NCBI GenBank assembly: GCA_039519185.1
Contig: CM076848.1
Coordinates: 31,849,917-31,913,916, forward strand
Origin: Astragalus membranaceus
Taxonomy: Eukaryota; Streptophyta; Magnoliopsida; Fabales; Fabaceae
Direction: 5' to 3'
Length of the DNA stretch: 64,000 nucleotides
Shown here: positions 55,011 through 64,000 of the stretch, piece after piece
Layout: the number at the start of each line of letters is the position of its first letter
Numbering within the stretch: position 1 is the stretch's first letter
The notes under the pieces: model-generated
The model's database searches: none
The model's input: only the letters and a program-made list of their open reading frames with translations
Told to the model about the DNA's origin: nothing
Position numbers and translations under genes: made by a program

Positions 55011-56495
55011 GTAAATGTGACTCAGGTTAATGATTCTGAACAGATAAGCACTAAACAAAATATTCTTTCTGATGAGGAGTATAAGGCATTCCTGCAGTAT
55101 AAGACTTCCCAGGCTTCATCATCAGCAACAGTTGCTCATTCTGGTAATTCTACAGTCTGTTTCTCTCAATCATCACCTGTTGACTCCTGGATTATGGACA
55201 CTGGAGCTTCCGATTGCATAGCTGGTAATCCATCTCTTTTATCCAAAATATCCCAACCTAACACCCCACATTATATTACCGTTGCCGACGGATCAAAAGT
55301 TAAAGCTAGTGGCATTGGTAAAGTCACTCCTCTTCCATCCTTACCCCTTGACAATGTTCTTCTTGTTCCCAATTGCCCATTTAATTTAATTTCAGTTAGT
55401 CGTCTGACTCGAAGCCTAAAATGTTCTGTAACTTTTGATGATGATTATTTTGTTATACAGGACCGGAGTACGAAGCGGACGATTGGTACAGGATATGAGT
55501 CACATGGACTTTACTACCTCCAGCCCATCCATACTTCATCTACAATTGCCTCCACTTCTACTACAGAGTCCCCCAGTCTTCTTCATCGTCGGTTAGGTCA
55601 TCCAAGTCGCAAGAAGTTCAAAGTTATGATTCTTGTCAGCTTAGGAAACATGTTCGCTCTTTCTTCCCTAGCAGTACTCAGTGTCAAGCTCGTTCTCCTT
55701 TTGATGTTCTTCACTCAGATGTATGGGGATCGAGTCGAGTCACTTCAGTTGTAGGACATAGATATTTTGTCACTTTTATTGATGAGTTTTCTAGATGTAC
55801 ATGGATCTACCTACTTAAGGATAAATCTGAACTTCTTGGTGTTTATCAAAATTTCTTTAAGGAAATCAAAAATCAATTTGGTTGTTCTATTCGCACTTTA
55901 CGCAGTGATAATGCGAAAGAATATTTTTCTACATCATTTAATTCTTTTTTGGTTGAAAATGGTGTCATACATCAATCATCTTGTCCCCATACCCCACAAC
56001 AAAATGGGATTGCTGAACGTAAGAACCGTCATATAATTGAAACAGCACGCACCTTACTTATTCATGCTAATGTTCCTTTGAAGTTTTTTTGGGGGGGGGG
56101 GGGTGCTGTCCTCACTGCAGGGCACTTGATTAATAGAATGTCATCCTCTGCTATCCAGAATAGGGTTCCTCATTCCATATTGTTTCCCAATGAGCCCTTG
56201 TTTCGTATCTCTCCTCGAGTCTTCGGATCCACTTGTTTTATTCACGATCTTACTCCGGGACTTGATAAATTGTCTGTTCGTGCAGTTAAGTGTGTCTTCC
56301 TTGGCTATTCAAGAGTTCAAAAAGGATATCGATGCTACTGTCCCTCCACACATCGCTTCTACATGTGTGCTAATGTCACCTTCTTTGAGGATGTTCCCTT
56401 CTTTGCATCTCCCATTGAGTCTGAGTCTGAGTATGTCTCTCAAGTATTACCTATTCCTAACCTTGTCCCGGTAGTTCCTCTCCCACATCATTGAC
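55011..56495 (+). pseudogene. Copia C protease and integrase
   Basis: The protease shows WIMDTGASDCIAGNPSLLSK (DTGAS active site), ITVADGSKVKASGIGKV and LLVPNCPFNLISVSRL. GAG-pre-integrase HRRLGHPSRKKFK follows, with a frame change near 55650. The integrase core has FVTFIDEFSRCTWIYLLK (D), LRSDNAKEYFS (D) and TPQQNGIAERKNRHIIE (E). A run of 14 G at about 56089-56102, between KFFWGGGG and AVLTAGHLINRMS, disturbs the frame where relatives have FWGDAV-type sequence. FLGYSRVQKGYRCYCPSTHR is the usual integrase C-terminal motif. A TGA after LPHH (about 56492) ends this part. Confidence 0.88.
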
Positions 56496-57182
56496 CAGAT
56501 AGATCACCCCTCTCCTACGGAAATTCCTAGTCCTTCTAGTCTCCCCCTTGCAAACTTATCAACACCGTGCTCGTCTCCCTCCTGTCGACCCACCTCCTAC
56601 CGAAGATCCTAGTGACTCATCCTATTTATAATTTCCTCAGCTACTTCGGATCCGCCTCCCGAGTCAGAAGACCCTCCTATTGCAGTGCGTAAAGGTACAC
56701 GTTCCACCCGTAACCCTCATCCTATTTATAATTTCCTCAGCTATCACCGCTTATCACCTTCGCATTATACATTTGTCTCTGCTATTTCTTCCATCACCAT
56801 TCCTAAGTCCACGCAGGAAGCTCTTTCTCATTCAGGTTGGAGACAAGCTATGATTGATGAGATGACAGCCTTAGAATCTAACCAGACATGGACTCTTGTG
56901 CCGCCTCCTCCTGGTAAATCTATTGTTGGGTGTCGTTGGGTATATACTGTCAACGTTGGTCCAGACAGGAGTATTGATCGTCTGAAAGCACGCCTCGTTG
57001 CTAAGGGCTATACTCAGGTTTTTGGCATTGATTACAGTGATACTTTCTCACTGGTGGCTAAAATGGCTTCTGTTCGTCTATTCCTTTCTATGGCTGCAAT
57101 GCGACATTGGCCATTGTATCAACTAGACATCAAGAATGTGTTTCTCCATGGAGATCTAGAAGAAGAAGTTTATCTGGAGTAA
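56496..57182 (+). pseudogene. Copia C linker and reverse transcriptase, first part
   Basis: A Pro/Ser-rich linker comes first, with a local duplication: CATCCTATTTATAATTTCCT occurs at about 56618 and 56718. Then come GWRQAMIDEMTALESNQTWT, GCRWVYTVNVGPDRSIDRLK, FGIDYSDTFSLVAKMASVRL and HWPLYQLDIKNVFLHGDLEE of RVT_2. The frame ends in VYLE followed by TAA at 57180-57182, where relatives have Gln (QPPGF). Confidence 0.88.
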
Positions 57183-57192
57183 CCACCTGGTT

Positions 57193-58338
57193 TTGTTGCT
57201 CAGGGGGAGTCGTGGGTATGTCTGTCGACTTCACAAAGCCTTGTATGGTCTTAAACAATCCCCTCGAGCATGGTTTGGGAGATTCAGTAGTGTTGTTCAA
57301 GAGTATGGCATGATTCGGAGTGAAGCTGACCACTCTGTCTTTTATAAGTTCTCCTCTCACAAATGTATTTATCTGGTTGTCTATGTCGATGATATTGTCA
57401 TTACAGGTAATGATCATAATGGGATTGCAGGACTTAAACAACATCTAGTCCACCACTTTCAGGTCAAAGATCTTGGAAAGATACGTTACTTTCTTGGCAT
57501 TGAGGTAGCTCATTCTAAGGCAGAGATTGCTATTTCCCAGAGAAAGTATGCTTTGGATATTTTAGAAGAAACCAAAATGCTGGATTGCAAGCCAATTGAC
57601 TCTCCTATGGATCCTAATGTCAAGATCCTACCAGATCAGGGGGAGCCATTTTCAGATCCAGGAAGGTATAGGAGGCTAGTTGGAAAGTTAAATTACTTGA
57701 CCATGACGAGGCCAGATATTTCATATGCTGTTAGTGTGGTGAGTCAATTCCTAAATTCTCCTTGTGACAGTCATTGGGATGCCGTTGTTAGAATCCTGAG
57801 GTATATCAAGGGAGCTCCTGGAAAAGGTCTTGTTTACACGGATAGAGGTGATTCAAATATTGTCGCTTACACAAATGCTGATTGGGCTGGTTGCCCCTTT
57901 GATAGAAGGTCCACATCTGGGTATTGTGTTCTTATTGGTGGAAATCTAATTTCATGGAAAAGTAAAAAGCAAAATTTTGTTGCCAGATCCAGTGCTGAGG
58001 CTGAATATCGAGCTATGGCGCTTACCACTCAGGAGCTCACGTGGCTGAAACATCTTCTCCAAGAGTTGCGTTTTTGTAAAATAGGCACTATGAGTCTCAT
58101 CTGTGATAATCAAGCAGCCCTACATATTGCGTCCAATCCAGTCTTTCATGAGCGAACCAAACACGTTGAAGTTGATTGTCACTTTGTTTGTGAGAAGATT
58201 TTGTCCGGCGACATTGCTACTTCATTTGTTGGTTCTAATAATCAATTGGCAGACATCTTCACAAAAGCTCTTCGAGGACCAAGGATAACTTACATATGTG
58301 ACAAGCTGGATGCCTACAATCTATACGCTCCAACTTGA
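57193..58338 (+). CDS. Copia C reverse transcriptase C-part and RNase H
   Basis: A 381-codon open stretch. After a frame change near 57215 it reads GYVCRLHKALYGLKQSPRAW, VVYVDDIVITGND (catalytic YVDD box), QVKDLGKIRYFLGIEVAHSK, RPDISYAVSVVSQF and then the copia RNase H with TNADWAGCPFDRRSTSGYCV (Asp), FVARSSAEAEYRAMA (Glu), LICDNQAALHIASNPVFHER and ADIFTKALRGPRI. It stops with TGA 10-20 bp before the polypurine tract. This half is intact, but separated from the rest of pol by the stop at 57182. Confidence 0.9.
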   Translation: MLLRGSRGYVCRLHKALYGLKQSPRAWFGRFSSVVQEYGMIRSEADHSVFYKFSSHKCIYLVVYVDDIVITGNDHNGIAGLKQHLVHHFQVKDLGKIRYFLGIEVAHSKAEIAISQRKYALDILEETKMLDCKPIDSPMDPNVKILPDQGEPFSDPGRYRRLVGKLNYLTMTRPDISYAVSVVSQFLNSPCDSHWDAVVRILRYIKGAPGKGLVYTDRGDSNIVAYTNADWAGCPFDRRSTSGYCVLIGGNLISWKSKKQNFVARSSAEAEYRAMALTTQELTWLKHLLQELRFCKIGTMSLICDNQAALHIASNPVFHERTKHVEVDCHFVCEKILSGDIATSFVGSNNQLADIFTKALRGPRITYICDKLDAYNLYAPT

Positions 58339-58582
58339 GGGGGAGTGTTGAGATGTGGTGTGAATAGTAGATTTATTTATATGTGTATTCGGCCCAGGCC
58401 CGTTAGGTTTTCATATAGTATAGCCTATTTAAACTCATTAGTGTGTGTACTCTTTACACAACAATATATACAGTTAATAAGACGGAATTACAGTTGCTCT
58501 GTAGTCGCAGACGTAGGCAAACATTGGCCGAACTGCGTGACCAATATCGTCTCTCTATTCTTCGTCTCTATTTAACAATCCT

Positions 58583-59187
58583 CATTGGTACCTCAAATGA
58601 TCTGATCAAGAACCCAATTCAGAAGTTGGATTTTGTCTTTTCCCTCAAACAACTTGGCAAGTTGGACTACTTCTTGGGTATTGAAGTGAAGTACCTGCCC
58701 AATGGTGAACTTATGCTCACTCAAAACAAATATATCAGAGATCTCTTAAACAAAACCAACATGACAGAAGCTAAGCCTATCTCTACACCTATGGTCTCTA
58801 ATCTTAAGCTATCGAAGCAGGGCAATGACTATCTCTAGGACCCTGCTACCTACAGGTCCATAGTTGGAGCCTTACAATACACAACAATCACTCGTCCTGA
58901 AATCAGCTTTGCAAGTCAATAAAGTTTGCCGATTCATGGCTGCTCCTCTTGAATCTCATTAGACTGCAGTCAAAAGGATACTTTGTTACCTCAAGGGAAC
59001 TTTCAATCTTGGTCTGTTACTCAAACCAGCAAGCATAACTCAGCCTTCATCCCTCACTGTGTGGTGTGATGCAGATTGGGCTGCTGATGTTGATGACAGA
59101 AAGTCTACATCAGGAGCAGCTGTCTATCTAGGTCCGAATTTGGTATCTTGGTGGTCCAAGAAACAAACAGCTGTCTATTGGGTGGCA
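58583..59187 (+). pseudogene. Copia B RT C-part and RNase H remnant
   Basis: It continues the RT of copia B after the nested element: LIGTSNDLIKNPIQKLDFVF, LKQLGKLDYFLGIEVKYLPN, ELMLTQNKYIRDLLNKTNM. After a TAG (58836-58838) it goes on to YRSIVGALQYTTITRPEISF. RNase H follows with WCDADWAADVDDRKSTSGAA and LVSWWSKKQTAV. It stops abruptly at about 59177 and joins to ATTGGGTGGCA, a mutated polypurine tract before the 3' LTR. The last third of RNase H is deleted. Confidence 0.88.
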
Positions 59188-59479
59188 TATGAGGATATGA
59201 TCTTTTCATTAATTGTATTTGTAATATAGTCTATTAGTTACAATGTACAAGAATATGATCTTTTCATTAATTGTATTTGTAATATAGTCTATTAGTTACA
59301 ATGTACATCAGTTAACTATCTCTAGTTAGTCTGACTACATTCAGTTAGTCTAAGGGTTAGTCTAGTAACTAACTCATCCTCTTGTAACTGACTGAGACTC
59401 TCCAATATAAGATCTCAGATTGTATTCTGTTTGTAATCAATGAAACAGTTAGTCTTTCACTCATTCTGTTACTCTAATA
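59188..59479 (+). mobile_element. 3' LTR of copia B
   Basis: A 292-bp LTR starting TATGAGGATATGATC. It differs in length from the 5' LTR mainly by a roughly 60-bp tandem duplication at its start (the TATGATCTTTTCATTAATTG to ACAATGTACA unit occurs twice, at about 59196 and 59254). The TATA box is altered to CCAATATAAG. Confidence 0.9.
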
Positions 59480-60278
59480 GGCATGGATGGAAGGTATGCG
59501 TGTCTTCCATCTTACTGTTATTGTGGACTTATCAGCTGTGTTTTACGTTTTTCTAAATTGATTCCTTGATCTTTAAATTTTCAATTAAAGTTCGGGCACA
59601 CATAATATCTTAAAAGTGTTGCGTGTTGTTGAAATTAGTGGCTAATTTAGAGTCTATGTATTGGTGATCTAGGTAGGACTTACACGCTCGTATAATTGAA
59701 TAACCAAGATAAGTGCAATATTACAATCCTATCGTTGAAATTGAATTGTTTGATATTATTGTAATAGTTGTTGTTTATTTATATTTTGAAAAGTACATTG
59801 TTTGTTGAAATAAATTAGATTAATGAAATACCAATTAATTTTTAAATTAATAAAATTTCATTAGAAAGTTATATAGCACTGAGTCATAGCATATATAGCA
59901 TATAGAATGTGCTTTCAAATACTGATATGGCGCCAGCAGCTTCTTCATTATAATCATTGTCATTGTATAATTTGTTTACTTAGGCTACTTTCTCTGTTGC
60001 TCTGTAGTTGATCGGGTATTACGGTTTCATAAACATCAAAAGAAGATATTTTAAATGAACATCACAATTTAATTTTTACTGTATGCTGCTTCTCCATTAC
60101 TTCCTTTGGGCCTGCTTTAAGATCATATAAAGAACTTCGTTTCTATCATTCTCTTCATCCTTACTCATAAACTCCCACTCTCATTTTCTACTTTATCAGT
60201 TTTTACAGATGCAGCTTTGATCCAGTACGCGAGGGAGATATGCTTCAGCAGGAGTATGTCCGTTTCCTAAAACGTTAA

Positions 60279-60795
60279 ATCACGTGTTGTCCTCTCCAAG
60301 CTTCTTCTCAAGCCATGTAAATATGATGTCCCCAACACCAAGCAATAAACTCTTCTCTTAATATGTAAATATGATGCCCCCATCTTGGAGAACCTTGAGA
60401 TACATTGTTGTACATTTTGCTTGTATATTTTGTGTGAAGAAGAAAAAATGTAATTGAAAAGGAGGCATACTGATAGCAACAGCTGCACACACCCAAAAAA
60501 AATACTTGTTGAATGTTATCAACATCATTCCTTTGGGAAATTTGGTTATAGTGTATTGCTGGTTACATCAGTATATGTATGTCCTTCTGCTTATACATGC
60601 ATATGGATCAACTCATGATAGGATAATGCTTCGCAGTGTTGCTGAAACTGATAAACTCTTGAACTAACGAGCATTTGGTATGTAACATGATAATTTATGT
60701 AACTATATACCATGACAATACTACCATTTGCTAACATATAACAAAAAACTCTTAGGGTATGTTTGGGAGCGGGTTTTAGGAGGGGAGGGGAGTAT
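60279..60795. other. 3' flank of ATG18, no gene
   Basis: An untranslated 3' region with a short repeat (ATGTAAATATGATG at about 60317 and 60363). It ends in GGGTATGTTTGGGAGCGGG and GGAGGGGAGGGGAG before the next LTR. Minus-strand open readings at 60267-60496 have no family signs. Confidence 0.5.
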
Positions 60796-63700
60796 TGAGA
60801 TATGCCTAGTAATTTTATTGCTTGTAATTATAGTAGGTGTAGTTAGAAACCTAGTCGAAATGGGCCAGTCTAATGGGCTAGTCGAAACTATGGGCCTAGG
60901 CCTGTTTCATTGTATATATATATACTGATGTCAGTAGCATGTAATTCTGACCTACTTTTATGAAATTCAGTGCAGCTTTTACCTAATTTTATATTGCCCT
61001 ACTTATTCCTTTTGTCCCCTTAGCGCCGCCACTTCCTTTTCTTCTCTCTTTCACGTGTTTATCCCCAACAAACTGGTATCAAGAGCTTGTTAGATCCTTA
61101 CAAAATCTATCAAGATTCATGGCAGCGCGAGACAACTCTGGTGGAGGCATTCCGGGGAACCTCCCAATCTTCGACGGAAAGGATTATGAACGTTGGTGTG
61201 CGCAGATGAAGGTGCTGTTCCGATATCAAGATGTTCTTGATGTCGTGAATGATGGTGTTCCACCCTTGGCAGCAAACGCCACTGAAGCGGTGAGGAACAA
61301 CCACCATTCGCTGAGGAAGAAAGATGGAAAATGGCTGTTTTTGATTTACCAATGCGTTGATTCCAACATCCTGAACCTGATCATCGACTGTGATTCAGCA
61401 AAGGCAGCTTGGGACATCCTAAAGAACTCGTATGGAGGAGCAGATAGGCTGAAGAAGATACGTCTACAGTCGCTCAGGAAGCAGTACAAGGGCTTGAAGA
61501 TGACAGATGGAGAATCGATTGGAGATTTCATTACGAGGTTAGTAGCATTAACTAATCAAATGAAAGGTAATGGTGAAACTGTGACTGAAGTAAATAAAGT
61601 CGAAAAGGTGCTCAGATCCTTAACCCTGGAATTCGACTACGTTGTTACTGCTATCGAAGAATCCAAGGACCTAGATACATTGAAGTTAGATGAACTTCAG
61701 GGTTCCTTAGAGGCTCATGAATTGAGAATAAGGCAGAGAAGTTCAGAGAAAGAAACTGAACAAGCCTTGCTTTCATACTCCTCTAAGAGAAATTGGAAGG
61801 CAGGCAACAAGGAGAAGGGTAGAGAAAAGGGATCAAGCAGTAAGAAGAAAGAACAAGGATCTTTCGACAAGAAGAAGGGAGACCTGTCGAAAGTTCAGTG
61901 TTATAACTGTCAGCAATTTGGGCATTATAGGAACAAGTGTAAAAACAAGAAAGTTCCTAGGGATAAAGATGCAGAAGCCAAGTTTGCTAATGATAATGAC
62001 TCAGACTCTGACTCAGAGGAGTTAATGTTGATGGCTGTCGAAGATGAGATTCGACTCGATGAAGGACTTGCTGAAAGTAGCGAGCAAAACAGTGGGAACA
62101 CTTGTATAAGTGGATTCACTTGTGATGCTCAAAATACTTGTGCAATGTGTGTGTGGCAGGGCAGTGGAAACACTGGTGAAACCTCCAACATTGCCAGCAA
62201 TGATGATGACGAATTGTCATTCATGACAGCTACTGACCCAGAATTACTGTTGTTGAAGGCTGATACAAATTCGACTGAAGAGAAGTCTGTCGAATGGTAT
62301 CTCGACACAGGATGTTCAAATCACATGTGTTGTCACAAGGAGTGGTTTGTCGAACTGGAGCAGATAAGCAAGAAGATAAGGTTTGCAGATAACAGTAAAG
62401 TTACTGCTGAAGGAGTAGGTACCATAAAGTTCCTGTCGAAAGATGGTAAGTGGTGCTACATCCAAGGGGTATTTTATGTACCAGCTATGAAGAGCAATCT
62501 GCTAAGTATTGGGCAGATGATCGAGAAGAAATTCACCGTCGAAATGGGTGATAACAGTCTCAGTCTGTTTGATTCGACCAAGAAGTTGATTCTGAAGGTG
62601 TTAATGCAGAGTAACAGAACCTTCAAGGTCAAATTGCAAGTAGTCGAAGAACATTGCCTCAAGAGTACTGTCGAAGAGGAGCACTGGAAGTGGCACAGAA
62701 GATATGGCCACCTCAACTTCAAGAGCTTGAGTCAACTACATGAAAAGAAGATGGTTCATGGGTTGCCTGCAGTAAAAGTACCTGTCGAAGTTTGCGAGAG
62801 TTGTTGCAAGTCGAAGCAACCAAGAAACTCGTTTAAATCAGAAGTACCTAGCAGAGCAGAGAAGAAGCTAGAGGTGATATTTTCTGATGTCTGTGGTCCT
62901 TTCGAAGTATGTTCCTTAGGAGGGAATAAGTACTTTGTCACCTTCATTGACGAATACACTAGAATGTCCTGGGTGTATTTGATCAAAAGGAAGAGTGAAG
63001 TACTAGAAATATTCAAGAAGTTTAAGGTAATGATTGAAAAGCAGAGTGAATGTGCAATCAAAATCCTTAGAAGCGATGGAGGTGGTGAGTACAATTCTCA
63101 TGGATTTGTCGAATTCTGTGAGAAAGAAGGAATTGTGCATGAAGTCACTGCACCTTACACGCCTCAGCATAATGGTACCGCTGAGAGGAAAAACAGGACC
63201 ATTCTCAACATGGTAAGAAGTATGTTGAAGGAGAAGAAGCTACCTCATAGTTTATGGGGAGAACTTGTAGCCACAGCAGTGTATATTCTGAACAAATGCC
63301 CCACAAGGGATTGACTGGGAAGACACCTGAAGAAGCTTGGCTAGGAAGAAAGCCAAGTGTCAAGCATTTCAGAATAATTGGCGCAGTATGCTATAGACAT
63401 GTCCCTGAGCAACTAAGAAGCAAGCTGGACGATAGAGCACAACAAATGATCCTTGTTGGCTATCATTCGACAGGAGCATACAAACTGTATGATCCTGTGC
63501 AGAAGAAAATAGTGAAAAGCAGAGATGTCGTAGTAGATGAGTCGAAACATTGGAACTGGGAAGAAGGCTGTGAGAAAACTACAATAATGGACTTCGACGA
63601 AGTCTCTGATCGAGATGATCAGAATGAAGAGGTCGAAACTGAAGAGCCAGAAGAACCCATTGCTGTCGAACCTTTAAGAAGGTCGCAAAGGGAAAGGCAG

Positions 63701-64000
63701 AGATCAGTAAGACTAGAAGGATTCGACACTTACCCAGATTCTGCTATTACAGCAGAGGGAGACCTGACACACTTTGCACTAATGGCAGAAGCAGAACCAG
63801 TGAGCGTGGAGCAAGCCCTTAGTCACAAGCAGTGGAAGGAAGCAATGATTGACGAGTTGAAATCAATCGAGAAGAATGATACTTGGAAGCTAGTCGAACT
63901 TCCAAAAGAAAAGAAAGCCATAGGGGTGAAGTGGGTCTTCAAGACCAAAGTCAAGCCAAATGGAGAAGTGGCCAAATACAAGGCCAGGCTAGTAGCCAAA
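60796..64000 (+). mobile_element. Copia element D (5' part, runs off the window)
   Basis: A 5' LTR at about 60796-61070 (TGAGATATGCCTAG.. to ATCCCCAACA; the start is uncertain by a few bases). Then comes the primer site TGGTATCAAGAGC (61074), a short leader, and gag-pol from ATG at 61119. It reaches into RT at the window edge. It is much better preserved than copias B and C: only one frame break was seen in about 2.9 kb. The 3' end is outside the window. Confidence 0.88.
61119..64000 (+). CDS. Copia D gag-pol polyprotein, one frameshift, partial
   Basis: The ATG at 61119 opens 731 codons. Gag: GNLPIFDGKDYERWCAQMKV, AAWDILKNSYGGADRLKKIR, LQSLRKQYKGLKM. CCHC knuckle CYNCQQFGHYRNKC at residue about 260. 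Protease WYLDTGCSNHMCCHKEWF at about 395. Pre-integrase WHRRYGHLNFKSLSQLHEKK and CESCCKSKQPRNSF. Integrase FVTFIDEYTRMSWVYLIKRK, LRSDGGGEY and TPQHNGTAERKNRTILNMVR. The frame stops at 63312-63314 because one base is missing within about 63300-63310; it resumes at once as GLTGKTPEEAWLGRKPSVKH, then ILVGYHSTGAYKLYDP. RT begins HKQWKEAMIDELKSIEKNDT and GVKWVFKTKVKPNGEVAKYK at the window end. A single lesion suggests a young insertion. Confidence 0.92.

Larger units (their letters stand above)
52904..58577 (+). mobile_element. Copia element C nested in the RT of copia B
   Basis: LTRs 52904-53129 and 58346-58577 begin TGTTGAGATGTGG and end TTTAACA or TTGAACA, with about a dozen differences between them. 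The 5-bp duplication is ATCCT (52899-52903 and 58578-58582). The primer site TGGTATCAAAGCC (53130) abuts the 5' LTR, and the polypurine tract TTGAGGGGGAG (58335-58345) the 3' LTR. Inside are gag, protease, integrase, RT and RNase H in copia order, with a hAT-like insertion in gag, two frame breaks and one nonsense codon. Confidence 0.95.
48044..59479 (+). mobile_element. Copia element B inserted in ATG18
   Basis: It has LTRs at 48044-48277 and 59188-59479, flanked by the 5-bp duplication GGCAT (48039-48043 and 59480-59484). Removing the element and one GGCAT restores the ATG18 coding phrase GCTGGCATGGATGGA (A-G-M-D-G). The LTRs begin TATGAGG and end CTCT(G/A)ATA, so the termini are TA..TA and not TG..CA. 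Internal order: primer site, gag, protease, integrase, RT (split by copia C), RNase H remnant. The internal 3' end is deleted within RNase H. Many stops. Confidence 0.9.
45616..60278 (+). pseudogene. ATG18: ATG18-type PROPPIN (WD40 beta-propeller autophagy protein), broken by a copia element
   Basis: The leader is at about 45616-46060 and the ATG at 46558. Exons are 46558-47324, 47454-47673, 47939-48043 joined to 59485-59493, and 60209-60278 (TAA). Recognisable blocks: WNQDYGCFAAGTSHGFRVYN, FRRDLKSGGFKNVEMLFRSN, ILALVG, RCIGEFKFRSEVRGVKLRRD, IETLANPRGLC, AHDSQVACFTLTVDG, VRRG (47454-47465, the phosphoinositide-binding RRG motif), SSDKGTIHIYNLR, GVLPKYFSSEWSFAQFRLPE, AGMDGR and CSFDPVREGDMLQQEYVRFL. 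Family members bind PI3P and PI(3,5)P2 and act at the phagophore. Frameshifts lie at about 46660, 47020 and 47267, a deletion follows VRRG, and an 11.4-kb copia splits the penultimate exon. It has introns, so it is not a processed copy. Confidence 0.88.

Noticed and set aside
61119..64000. Frequent TCGA words in copia D
   Set aside because: Counted by eye, the excess over chance is modest and is explained by repeated GTC-GAA codons.
1..64000. tRNA, rRNA, CRISPR or prokaryotic operon features
   Set aside because: None seen; primer-binding sites match tRNA 3' ends but no tRNA gene fold was found, and no regularly spaced array of unique spacers exists.

Overview
This window looks like a transposon-saturated stretch of a dicot plant nuclear genome, most likely a papilionoid legume. 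The reasons are AT-rich DNA with plant-type introns, Athila-lineage Ty3/gypsy elements with tRNA-Asp primer sites, several Ty1/copia lineages with initiator-Met primer sites, an Ogre-like fragment, and many MULE, hAT, CACTA, Harbinger, Helitron and LINE pieces. The legume placement is an inference. No bacterial, organellar, rRNA, tRNA or CRISPR feature was seen.

Layout. 1-0.94 kb: tail and truncated LTR of a gypsy element. 0.94-4.51 kb: reverse-strand copia fragment with its 209-bp LTR, interrupted by an 809-bp solo-LTR-like insertion. 4.5-6.2 kb: no gene recognised. 6.17-17.9 kb: an Athila element (5' LTR, gag, protease, RT, RNase H, then truncated). Its LTR is split by a second, non-autonomous Athila-like element (7359-13326), which itself carries a MULE-type MITE. 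17.9-20.5 kb: CACTA remnant with long CT repeats, an Ogre-like gag fragment and a 5'-truncated LINE. 20.9-24.3 kb: a reverse-strand Helitron end with most of a helicase reading frame but no Rep domain. 25.3-31.1 kb: two tandem paralogous B3-domain genes on the reverse strand, one of which (28058-30323) reads through cleanly as 264 codons. 31.3-39.6 kb: microsatellites, a second Helitron 3' end, a gene fragment, a 94-bp-arm foldback, and a PIF/Harbinger transposase relic split by a hAT-like element. 39.76-42.43 kb: a tandem minisatellite array invaded by a 1017-bp Helitron whose empty sites survive in sister repeats. 42.6-45.6 kb: a MULE with roughly 235-bp inverted repeats carrying a coiled-coil gene fragment; a second Pack-MULE carrying a fragment of adenylate kinase isoenzyme 6 is inserted in its right arm.

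From 45.6 to 60.28 kb lies an ATG18/PROPPIN autophagy gene, frameshifted and split by a copia element (48044-59479). That copia is split in its RT by a second copia (52904-58577), whose gag is split by a hAT-like element (54002-54684). Each layer has its own target-site duplication, so the order of insertion is unambiguous. From 60.8 kb to the window end is the 5' part of a nearly intact copia element.

The only host-type genes seen are the two B3 genes and the ATG18 pseudogene, plus captured fragments. Everything else is mobile DNA. The features most worth follow-up are the Helitron/B3 association, the non-TG..CA copia, the gypsy insertion with a 40-bp duplication and lost outer LTR ends, and the AK6 Pack-MULE.
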